Source: JAKAGZ01 sp963772675
GTDB taxonomy: Bacteria > Bacteroidota > Ignavibacteria > Ignavibacteriales > Ignavibacteriaceae
Direction of reading: 5' to 3'
Assembly (NCBI GenBank): GCA_963772675.1
Contig: CAVYYF010000011.1
Location: forward strand, 186,001-250,000
DNA: 64,000 nt
Below, piece by piece: positions 28,234 through 35,637 of the stretch. The notes beneath the pieces are model-generated. The model worked only from the letters and a program-made list of their open reading frames with translations. It did not search any database and was not told the DNA's origin. Both the position numbers and the translations under genes were made by a program. Numbering within the stretch: the first letter of the stretch is position 1; each line of letters opens with the position of its first letter.

Positions 28234-29391
28234 TCACTTATGCGATATCTTTATTAACTTTCCAGGTGCATCTTTGGGGAAACTTTTATCATCGTGACAA
28301 TTTGTACAAACGGGATTTGAAAAATCTTTTGTCTGATGGCAATCTGTACAGTCAGCTTCTTTATGGCTTCCGGTTAACTCAATTCCGGTAATTTTGTGAT
28401 CAAACTTTCCTGCGACAAAATCTTTATGACAACTTGAGCATTCGTTGTTAGGTTTTGTAAAAGTTGTTGTATTGCCGTGGCATTTCTGGCAATTTAGTTT
28501 TTCGTGGAATTTATTTAATTTCCATCCTGCTGCTATAGCATGATCAAACCTTTCCATTTTCTTGTCAGAATGACACTTTGTACAGGAATCGTTTTTATGA
28601 CAACTAAAGCAAGCTTTATGCTGTTCTGCTTTCGGTAAATGAATTTTTACTGTTTCCCCAATAGAATTCATCTCTGCAACAGAGACTTTATTCCGATCGT
28701 GGCATCGGTTGCAGCTTTCTTGTTTATGGCATGAGGTACAATCCAAATTGAATTTATCAACATGATCATCATGGTAAAAAGTGACGAGTTTGCCTTTATT
28801 ATAATTCGTTTCAAAAATAATCTTTGTCGGTTTTTCAACATCCGGGTGATTTTTAACACGAATCAGGGGAAGAGGACTCTTTTGACCCTTTTTTACAAAT
28901 TTGCTTTTAAGCTGATGACAGGAGTTACAATCTGTGTTATGGCTCCATTCACGATGACAATCCATACATTGCCTGTGATAAGCACCCTTTAAATCTGGTT
29001 TGCTTAGATCTTCACGCATTCTGTTTGCTTCGTGACAGCTTTCGCACTTTTGTATCGGGCCGATATTATTAAAATGATGACAGCTTTTGCATCCACCGGA
29101 CATTTGCGACATTTGTGCATGAACTTTATGCTGAAAGACAACGGGAGAATATTTGTCTTCTAATTTATCCATAGTAATAATTGCAGGTGCGTCTTCTGCA
29201 GTTTGATGAACTGTAATCATATCAGCGCGTGGACAGGGGATAAGACAAGGATCTTTTTTTGTCGGAAGATCGCAATTATGACATGTCTTACAAGTCAGTC
29301 CTTTTGTAGAATGATTTTTGGGAATTTTATTTTGAGCGTTTATTACCAGTGATAAACAAAAAATAAGAGCTATGTAAATTAAACTTTTCAT
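28234..29391 (-). CDS. Thirteen-haem periplasmic cytochrome c
   Basis: A 385-residue secreted protein (signal MKSLIYIALIFCLSLVINAQ) with thirteen CXXCH motifs, from CKTCH near residue 34 to CTNCH near the C-terminus. Additional histidines just before or after the motifs suggest bis-His ligation, as in class III and other multihaem cytochromes. No catalytic site is recognisable; it is best seen as an electron conduit between the NrfD/FeS membrane module encoded immediately upstream and a periplasmic or outer-membrane acceptor. It starts four bases after the NrfD stop and is followed 13 bases later by the haem-sensor kinase. Confidence 0.92.
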   Translation of the reverse strand: MKSLIYIALIFCLSLVINAQNKIPKNHSTKGLTCKTCHNCDLPTKKDPCLIPCPRADMITVHQTAEDAPAIITMDKLEDKYSPVVFQHKVHAQMSQMSGGCKSCHHFNNIGPIQKCESCHEANRMREDLSKPDLKGAYHRQCMDCHREWSHNTDCNSCHQLKSKFVKKGQKSPLPLIRVKNHPDVEKPTKIIFETNYNKGKLVTFYHDDHVDKFNLDCTSCHKQESCNRCHDRNKVSVAEMNSIGETVKIHLPKAEQHKACFSCHKNDSCTKCHSDKKMERFDHAIAAGWKLNKFHEKLNCQKCHGNTTTFTKPNNECSSCHKDFVAGKFDHKITGIELTGSHKEADCTDCHQTKDFSNPVCTNCHDDKSFPKDAPGKLIKISHK

Positions 29392-29395
29392 CTTA

Positions 29396-30631
29396 TTACC
29401 CCCTGACTTTATATTTCGTTTGAGGCACGTTAAATTTATTTGCCAGGCTTAATACAGGGAAGTTTAATACAATTATTCTATAAATAAGTATTAAAAGCGC
29501 TGCAAAACCTACAGTGACGGAGATTTCCCCAATCGAAGGGAAATAAGTACCGAATTTGTACGGGGGATTATATGCAACAATAAAATTGTTTATTCTGTTC
29601 AGAAGAACACCAAATATTACGAGAGCCGACGCAGTAAATAATAACGCGGGTGATTTTAAAACAGCTTTTGATAAAAACATTCTCAACGGAATGATTATTC
29701 CAACAACTACTTCAATTGTAAACATTATGCTTTGAGTAGTTGGTTCAAGCAGATAAACAAATGTTCCTCTTATTACCATATCTCCTATTTTAAACGCAAG
29801 ATATATTCCGAGCAAAGGAGCTATTGTTGAAGCGAGAGAAGAAAGTGCCTCCATCTCAGGTTTTAGTCCGAATGATTTTGATGCTATTATTGATTCAAAG
29901 ATTATCATTGGAAAACCAACCGAGATTGCAGACAGAAGAAAGAGGAGAGGTAATATAGGGGTCTGCCACAAAGGGTGCATTTTCGAGCCCGCTATTATCA
30001 TTAAAGTACCAAGTGATGACTGATGCAAAGTTGATAACACAACACCTGCAATAACGAAAACAAACATTGTCAAGCCAAGTCCTTTATCCAGCAGACGTAG
30101 GAACTTATCAACTGGTTTGTTAAGAAATGATAAAAATCCTTTAAAGTTTACTCTGCCAATAAATCTTTCTGTAACGATCGGTAAAAACTCTATATATAGG
30201 ACGGTCATGTAGATCATTACACAAATGCCAACCTCGAACAGTGCAGAGTTTCCATTCCAGAAAACCAAAGGATGCCAGATATAATACCAACGACCGATAT
30301 CTACAAATACACCTATTGCAACAAAGGTGTAGCCTAACATTGCAGTTAAAAGAGCCGGTCGTAGAATGACGTGAATTTGTTCTCTGTGCATAACATGGCC
30401 AAGAGCAGCGCTGGTAAAACCACCTGCTGCCAACGCAACACCCGCAGCAACGTCGACTCCTATCCATAGGCCCCAGGGGTATTGATTATTTAAATTTGTA
30501 ACCGCGCCTATTCCGAAGAAGAATCTGCCTAAAAGGAATACGATACCATTAATTGCAATAAGAATTAATATTATTACTCCGGGAGTAAAGAATTTTCTTT
30601 TCAGAGGCTCAGGCTTTATGAATTCATTCAT
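29396..30631 (-). CDS. NrfD/PsrC-type quinone-interacting membrane subunit (left arm)
   Basis: A 411-residue integral membrane protein with about ten helices of the NrfD/polysulfide-reductase type. Typical phrases are NLNNQYPWGLWIGVDVAAGV, HQSSLGTLMIIAGSKMHPLW and IVVGIIIPLRMF. These subunits exchange electrons with menaquinone and pass them to a bound ferredoxin subunit. The gene overlaps the 3' end of the Tat-exported 4Fe-4S gene by eight bases, and the cytochrome gene follows, so the three probably make one complex: NrfD in the membrane, iron-sulfur protein and 13-haem cytochrome on the periplasmic side. Confidence 0.92.
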   Translation of the reverse strand: MNEFIKPEPLKRKFFTPGVIILILIAINGIVFLLGRFFFGIGAVTNLNNQYPWGLWIGVDVAAGVALAAGGFTSAALGHVMHREQIHVILRPALLTAMLGYTFVAIGVFVDIGRWYYIWHPLVFWNGNSALFEVGICVMIYMTVLYIEFLPIVTERFIGRVNFKGFLSFLNKPVDKFLRLLDKGLGLTMFVFVIAGVVLSTLHQSSLGTLMIIAGSKMHPLWQTPILPLLFLLSAISVGFPMIIFESIIASKSFGLKPEMEALSSLASTIAPLLGIYLAFKIGDMVIRGTFVYLLEPTTQSIMFTIEVVVGIIIPLRMFLSKAVLKSPALLFTASALVIFGVLLNRINNFIVAYNPPYKFGTYFPSIGEISVTVGFAALLILIYRIIVLNFPVLSLANKFNVPQTKYKVRG

Positions 30632-31541
30632 GATTTTTTCCCTCCTCTGATTCGAGAGATCGTTTTCTTTTTGTTATCCACATAATTCCACCAAGAAGTG
30701 CATAAAGTGAAATAGGCGGAACGAAGTAAGCAAATATTCCGTGTTGTATAGATTCAGAAACACCGGGAGCAGGTTTCTCAGATAGTTTTGGGAAGTCAAG
30801 TTTTTTGAAATTTGTTCCGGCTAAGTACATCCACGAAGTACCCCCAACTTCATGTTCTCCGTATATATAGTTTATATATTTATCAGGGTAATTTTTAATT
30901 CTTTCGCGTGCAACATCTATTAATTCATTTCTCTTTCCGTAGGTAATTGCTTCCACCGGACATATCTCAACACAGGCGGGCAATTTTCCTTCCTTAGTTC
31001 TGTTAAAGCAGAAATCACATTTCATGATTAATGGATTTAATGCTTTATCAAACTGAAATGCCGGAACCTGGAAAGGACAGGCGACCATGCAATAACGGCA
31101 GCCGATGCATTTATTAGTGTCCCACGTAACGGCTCCGTTTTCGTTTTTTGTAAAAGCTCCAACAATACACGCTGAAACGCAGGCCGGATGATCACAATGC
31201 ATGCATTGCACTTTTACATCAATGGGTAAATTAGGATCCTTTTCATTGCTGTATTGATTAACCACAGTTAATGCTGTTTCATCAGGGCGCCTCATTTTTT
31301 TCATGACTGATTTATCTTCGTAGTCTTCAATTTTTCCCGCTGGTAAATCGTGAGCATTTTTGCAGGCCCACTCACAATTTCGGCAGCCTATACAAACGGT
31401 TGTGTCAACCAGAACACCCATTCTATCTTCCGATAGAACATATTGCTGTGATGCTTTTAATTTTTTAACAGGAAGTGAAGAAAGAGTAGCCGTGGCAATC
31501 GCGGTTGTTTTTAAGAAAGTTCTTCGGTTGTGCTTTTCCAT
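30624..31541 (-). CDS. Tat-exported DmsB/HybA-like 4Fe-4S electron-transfer protein
   Basis: A 305-residue protein with a twin-arginine signal (NRRTFLKTTAIATATLSSLP) and four cysteine groups for four 4Fe-4S clusters: CIGCRNCEWACKN, CMHCDHPACVSAC, CIGCRYCMVACP and CDFC...CVEICP. A C-terminal helix (ISLYALLGGIMWI) followed by TKRKR anchors it with its tail in the cytoplasm and the clusters in the periplasm. It is the partner subunit of the NrfD protein encoded immediately downstream. It is the first gene of the left arm, behind GGGGGA. Confidence 0.93.
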   Translation of the reverse strand: MEKHNRRTFLKTTAIATATLSSLPVKKLKASQQYVLSEDRMGVLVDTTVCIGCRNCEWACKNAHDLPAGKIEDYEDKSVMKKMRRPDETALTVVNQYSNEKDPNLPIDVKVQCMHCDHPACVSACIVGAFTKNENGAVTWDTNKCIGCRYCMVACPFQVPAFQFDKALNPLIMKCDFCFNRTKEGKLPACVEICPVEAITYGKRNELIDVARERIKNYPDKYINYIYGEHEVGGTSWMYLAGTNFKKLDFPKLSEKPAPGVSESIQHGIFAYFVPPISLYALLGGIMWITKRKRSLESEEGKNHE

Positions 31542-32138
31542 TCGTCCCCCGATATACTAAAATGATAGTCTATCCAGGATTAAGCAACGACCCCTATCAC
31601 TTAATCTATTTATAATGTACCGAAATTACACAAAAAGTAAGCCACCTCATGAGGATGCTGAATGTTCGCTTTATGAACTAAAATGGAGTTATTGCAATAT
31701 TAGTTTTCCCGAATTGAAAAATTCAGCACTCAATCTTCCAACTAAAGAGAAATTTTTGTGTCATAAGCAGGTTATTCAAATATAAAGGAATGAAACAAAA
31801 ATGATGAAAAATTAAACAGTAGGCTGTTGGATTTCTGAATAATAATTGACAAAAAAAAGAACAGTGTTGTAATTAAATTCAACAAAGAGGTGTTGAAAAT
31901 TTCAGCAGCATAATTGTTTATTATTTTACTTAAAATAAAAGAAAATGTTTTATAGAAAATAAACTGTAAATAAAATCAACAAACTCTTAATATAAATTCA
32001 TTACGTTCGTCTTATTTTGTTCTGCTGTAAACATTGATATGTTAATAACTTACAAGGATATATTTTCCCGAATTTCATAAGCGGCACATTAATTGACTTA
32101 AGCAAACCGAATGTTAAACAAAATATTGGAGTCTAACG
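31542..32138. other. Divergent 597-bp regulatory region between the two redox arms
   Basis: No gene is visible here. The region holds two exact copies of TTTTCCCGAATT (31704-31715 and 32063-32074), two copies of a 15-mer differing at one base (TTGAAAAATTCAGCA at 31714 and TTGAAAATTTCAGCA at 31893), a 10-bp palindrome CCTCATGAGG (31645-31654), a TTGACA with a possible weak -10 17 bases later (31846-31874), and a sigma54-like element at 32082-32096. It is likely the shared control region of both arms. Confidence 0.6.
32082..32096 (+). promoter_or_regulatory. Candidate sigma54 (-24/-12) promoter for the right arm
   Basis: CGGCACATTAATTGA matches the sigma54 consensus TGGCAC-N5-TTGC with correct GG-to-G spacing, but has A where the -12 C is expected. 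It lies 43 bases upstream of the first right-arm ATG. An NtrC-type sigma54 activator is encoded within the same region (37240-38598), which raises its plausibility. A TTTTCCCGAATT repeat sits eight bases upstream. Confidence 0.45.
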
Positions 32139-32813
32139 ATGGTTGCTTTATCAGTTCTACTTGGTTTCTTATTGCTTTTAGTTATTGATTACTTTGTTCT
32201 AAGAGCAGAGAAAAAACTTCACCCCGCATTTGTAAAAAATTATAAAGTAATTGACAGTGTAGCATTTAATAACCTAAGTGTATCCATACCTGCGGATACT
32301 TTCATTTCCAAAGGTCATACCTGGGCGAAACCTGATAAAAACGGTTTTCTAAAAGTTGGTGTTGATGAATTTATTACAAAGTCGGTTGGTGATTTAGTAA
32401 TTACAAATACAGCTCCCAAAGGAATTCTTCTTAATGAAGGTGACCCGGTAATAGAAGCTCGCCTGGGAGATAAAAGAATTGTTTTCCGTTCACCTGTAAG
32501 CGGACAGGTTGTTATGCAAAATCATGACTTGCCGAATAGGAAAATTACTGATCCATTTAGCGAAGATTGGGGAGTAATAATTAAATCACAAGAGTTTCAC
32601 CCACATTCTAATAAATTAAAGATGAATGAAGAAGTAATCGAATGGATGAAAGGTGAATTAATAAGATTCAAAAATTTTCTTGAAGAAAGACTTACCAAAC
32701 CGGGGCTGGCAGGAGTCACAATGTTTGATGGAGGTCATATTGTTGAAGGAGTTGTTTCTCATCTTGATAGCGAATCGATAGAGAAATACGAAAAAGAATT
32801 TCTATCAATATAG
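32139..32813 (+). CDS. Membrane-anchored GcvH-like protein
   Basis: A 224-residue protein: one N-terminal helix (VALSVLLGFLLLLVIDYFVL), then a GcvH-like domain at ~50-150 (SKGHTWAKPDKNGFLKVGVD, then GDKRIVFRSPVSGQVVMQN), and a helical C-terminus. As in the REC-GcvH protein at 24.3 kb, the lysine lies seven rather than eight residues before the Pro of SPVSG. The N-terminal anchor also resembles that protein, so this is essentially the same molecule without the receiver domain. It opens the right arm behind GGAG and is followed 13 bases later by the second 4Fe-4S gene. It is not part of a glycine-cleavage operon; no gcvT or gcvP is nearby. Confidence 0.82.
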   Translation: MVALSVLLGFLLLLVIDYFVLRAEKKLHPAFVKNYKVIDSVAFNNLSVSIPADTFISKGHTWAKPDKNGFLKVGVDEFITKSVGDLVITNTAPKGILLNEGDPVIEARLGDKRIVFRSPVSGQVVMQNHDLPNRKITDPFSEDWGVIIKSQEFHPHSNKLKMNEEVIEWMKGELIRFKNFLEERLTKPGLAGVTMFDGGHIVEGVVSHLDSESIEKYEKEFLSI

Positions 32814-32826
32814 TGAGGGAACAACA

Positions 32827-33600
32827 ATGAAACAGCAAATGGGATTATTGTTTGATGTTACCTTATGTGTCGGATGTGGAAGCTGTTACAATGCATGTAA
32901 AAATCAAAACGGACTTCCCGAAACAAACAAAGATTTTCTTAAGGATCATTTATCCAGCAATACATATACAGTAGTAGAACAGTATGGGGAAAATTATGCA
33001 AGAAAAATATGTATGCATTGTGGTGAGCCAACCTGTGTTTCAGTTTGCCCTGTTGGAGCATTTGAAAAAAGTAAGCTGGGTCCTGTTCTTTACGATGCGA
33101 ATAAATGTATCGGCTGCCGTTATTGTATGCAGGCTTGCCCTTACAGTATTCCGCGTTATGAATGGAGCAGCACCTCCCCAAGCGTGAGAAAGTGTAATCT
33201 CTGTTATGAAAGGTTAAAAGAAGGAAAAATAAATGCCTGTGCCGATGCCTGTCCTACCGGTGCAACACAGGCAGGTGAATTGAATAAATTAATTGTCGAA
33301 GCCAAACGAAGACTAAAAGAAAACCCGGATAAGTATTATCAGGAAATTTACGGTTTGAAAGAAGCCGGAGGCGGCAATGTTTTGGTTATTTCACCGGTGC
33401 CATTTGATCAACTGGGATATAATACGAATGTACCTAAACAATCGATGCCAGGCTTTACTTTGCAGGCTATGGAGAAGATCCCGAGTGTGGTTTCTGTCGG
33501 AGGAATTTTTCTTACAAGTATGTACTGGCTTACAAAACGTAAAAATGAAGTTGCAAGAGAAGAAAGAAAAAATCTCAGGGGGAAAAATGAAAACGAATAA
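32827..33600 (+). CDS. DmsB/HybA-like 4Fe-4S protein without a Tat signal (right arm)
   Basis: A 257-residue paralogue of the left-arm ferredoxin subunit with the four cluster motifs CVGCGSCYNACKN, CMHCGEPTCVSVC, CIGCRYCMQACP and CNLC...CADACP. It begins directly at the first cluster (MKQQMGLLFDVTLCVGCGSC) with no export signal, yet keeps a C-terminal helix (VVSVGGIFLTSMYWL) followed by TKRKN. Positive-inside logic would put the clusters outside, whereas the missing Tat signal would keep them inside; either it hitchhikes on a Tat partner or it faces the cytoplasm. The NrfD gene overlaps its end by 14 bases. Confidence 0.9.
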   Translation: MKQQMGLLFDVTLCVGCGSCYNACKNQNGLPETNKDFLKDHLSSNTYTVVEQYGENYARKICMHCGEPTCVSVCPVGAFEKSKLGPVLYDANKCIGCRYCMQACPYSIPRYEWSSTSPSVRKCNLCYERLKEGKINACADACPTGATQAGELNKLIVEAKRRLKENPDKYYQEIYGLKEAGGGNVLVISPVPFDQLGYNTNVPKQSMPGFTLQAMEKIPSVVSVGGIFLTSMYWLTKRKNEVAREERKNLRGKNENE

Positions 33601-34765
33601 TTTTCTCAAACCAACTTTCTGGAAGGGTGTTTCTGTGGTTGTGATAATTGTAGGATTATATTCTATAATATCAAGGTTTGCTCTTGGACTTGGAAAAACC
33701 ACAAATTTATCCGATATGGTTCCCTGGGGTTTATGGATAGGTTTTGATTTTATAGGCGTAGGATTAGCTGCCGCCGGTTTTACCATTGCAGCAACTGCAC
33801 ATATTTTCAATGCCCATAAATATCATTCAATTGTCAGGCCCGCGATTTTAACGGCGTATATTGGTTACATAATAGTAATATTATTATTGATTATTGATTT
33901 AGGTAAACCTGAAAATTTCTGGCATCCACTGGTTATGTGGAATTTGCATTCCGTTATGTTTGAAATAACCTGGTGCGTTATATGTTATTCAACTGTGCTT
34001 ACACTTGAATTTGCGCCGGTTATTCTCGAAAAGCTTAATTTAAAAGCGCCGATAAAATTGCTAAAAAAGATTTCTATCCCAGTAGTAATTTGCGGCGTTC
34101 TGTTTTCAACTCTTCATCAATCATCATTCGGCTCACTTTACCTGATAGCCCCGGCTAAAGTTTATCCCTTATGGTATTCATCATATCTTCCTGTTCATTT
34201 TTTTATTTCCTGTATTGCCGCCGGCTTGTCAATGATAATTTTCGAAGCATATTTATGTGCAAGAGCGTTCAAACAAGGTTTACAAGTTTGGGTTTTATCC
34301 GGTCTTGGAAAAGTTATACTGGCAGTTCTTTCAATTGAACTCATCTTTAAGTTTGCTGATATAATTCTTACAGGTAAGTTTTCTTATTTATTTGTTTCAG
34401 TATCGGAAACCTATTTCTTCTGGCTGGAAATACTAATCGGTTTTGCTATTCCAATAATAGTCCTCTCTATTCCCGGCTATATGCGCGACAGAAAATGGCT
34501 CTACTTTGCATCTATTTTTACAATCTCAGGCTTTGTATTAAATAGAATGAATGTCAGCATTACTTCTCTTGTAAGAACCTCAGGACAAAATTATGTACCT
34601 GCTTTTTATGAAATAAGCATTACTCTTTTGCTTGTAGTTCTGGGTATGTGGGCATTCAGATTGGTTTCGAAACACTTCAAAGTTTTTGAAACAAGCTTTG
34701 AATCCAATGGGGAAGTTCTGGAAACAGCTGATCTTAAACAAAGAGAATTAATATTTGGGAAATAA
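33587..34765 (+). CDS. NrfD/PsrC-type quinone-interacting membrane subunit (right arm)
   Basis: A 392-residue membrane protein with about ten helices, paralogous to the left-arm NrfD. Shared phrases are NLSDMVPWGLWIGFDFIGVG and HQSSFGSLYLIAPAKVYPLW. The ATG at 33587, after CAGGGGGAAAA, is chosen because the protein then starts at the conserved FLKPTFWKGVSVVV; the longer open frame upstream only shadows the ferredoxin gene. It overlaps that gene by 14 bases, so the pair is translationally coupled and forms a membrane quinone-ferredoxin module. Confidence 0.91.
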   Translation: MKTNNFLKPTFWKGVSVVVIIVGLYSIISRFALGLGKTTNLSDMVPWGLWIGFDFIGVGLAAAGFTIAATAHIFNAHKYHSIVRPAILTAYIGYIIVILLLIIDLGKPENFWHPLVMWNLHSVMFEITWCVICYSTVLTLEFAPVILEKLNLKAPIKLLKKISIPVVICGVLFSTLHQSSFGSLYLIAPAKVYPLWYSSYLPVHFFISCIAAGLSMIIFEAYLCARAFKQGLQVWVLSGLGKVILAVLSIELIFKFADIILTGKFSYLFVSVSETYFFWLEILIGFAIPIIVLSIPGYMRDRKWLYFASIFTISGFVLNRMNVSITSLVRTSGQNYVPAFYEISITLLLVVLGMWAFRLVSKHFKVFETSFESNGEVLETADLKQRELIFGK

Positions 34766-34766
34766 A

Positions 34767-35495
34767 ATGGAAGATATAAGTGACAGCCCGGATTTTTGCC
34801 ACGGAAACAAATGTATATGGATGGAAGCAGATGTTGTTGCATACAAATTATGTGATCAGAATTACGATTGCGAAAGATGTACCTTTGATTTTGTGATGAG
34901 GAACACCTGGAAAGAAAAAACTGATTCTGAAAACGTGGTTTTAAATTTTGCTAACAATAGTCTGATAGATAACATAATTGGAAAAATTTCAAGGATATTT
35001 TATGATAGGAAGCTGATTTATTTAAAAAATCAACTTGTGCTCAAACATATGTTTGGCAGTGTTTATACAATCGGAATAAGTCAACTTCTCTCAAATTTAA
35101 TTGAAAACATTGATGAGGTGGAAATGCTTAATGACTACGGTTTAGTCAAAAAGGAAGAGAAATTGCTTTCCATTAGAGGTAAATGGGGCAGTAAAGAAAT
35201 TCTTTCTCCAATGGATTTTACTCTTTTACAAAAACTGGATATTGATCCAGATGAATTTCCTGATGATAATGTATTTGGAGTTGTTTCTGTAGGTGAACCG
35301 GAAATTACACTTGCAAGAGTTTCTGTTGAACGGGTCAAAAAAGATAATTACAGGCTATTAAAAAAGTTAAGAAATTTTCTGGAAACTGAACCGCAAATTG
35401 GATATACAATGATGGATGGCGGGAACAGGTGTGAATATCTTTACGAAGCTTTGGGGCTCGATACTTTTCAGAAAATAATTTCGAATTTGAACTGA
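34767..35495 (+). CDS. Cysteine-rich GcvH-like protein
   Basis: A ~242-residue soluble protein. The N-terminus has a compact Cys/His block (FCHGNKCIW, then YKLCDQNYDCERCTFD) likely to bind a metal or form redox-active thiols. Residues ~90-170 are a weak GcvH-like domain: YTIGISQLLSNLIENIDEVE, LLSIRGKWGSKEILSPMD, with SPMD where SPVSG is expected and no lysine exactly eight residues before the Pro. The C-terminus reads IGYTMMDGGNRCEYLYEALG. The ATG at 34767, after GGGAA, is preferred over 34755, which lies inside the NrfD gene. It is the fourth GcvH-like protein in this region and is followed by a terminator. Confidence 0.75.
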   Translation: MEDISDSPDFCHGNKCIWMEADVVAYKLCDQNYDCERCTFDFVMRNTWKEKTDSENVVLNFANNSLIDNIIGKISRIFYDRKLIYLKNQLVLKHMFGSVYTIGISQLLSNLIENIDEVEMLNDYGLVKKEEKLLSIRGKWGSKEILSPMDFTLLQKLDIDPDEFPDDNVFGVVSVGEPEITLARVSVERVKKDNYRLLKKLRNFLETEPQIGYTMMDGGNRCEYLYEALGLDTFQKIISNLN

Positions 35496-35507
35496 ATTAT
35501 ACATTAT

Positions 35508-35557
35508 CAGGCTGCTTCATATATACTCTTAAACCTTATGAGGCAGCCTGTTTTTTT
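35508..35557 (+). terminator. Rho-independent terminator closing the right-arm complex genes
   Basis: CAGGCTGC-TTCATA pairs with TATGA-GGCAGCCTG and is followed by seven T. It separates the GcvH/FeS/NrfD genes from the downstream kinase-regulator pair, which must have its own promoter. Confidence 0.88.
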
Positions 35558-35637
35558 AAGAATTTCAGCAATATGTAAAATTATTGAAAATCTCAACACT
35601 TTTAGCTATGTTTCATACGGGGTCGGGGGGTTTTTTA

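Noticed and set aside
24328..32813. A glycine cleavage system, suggested by GcvH-like proteins.
   Set aside because: No gcvT, gcvP or lipoyl-transfer genes are nearby, and the lipoyl-lysine position is not conserved.
33377..33586. An N-terminal extension of the right-arm NrfD protein.
   Set aside because: It lies wholly inside the ferredoxin gene in another frame and has no conserved residues; ATG 33587 has a good ribosome site.
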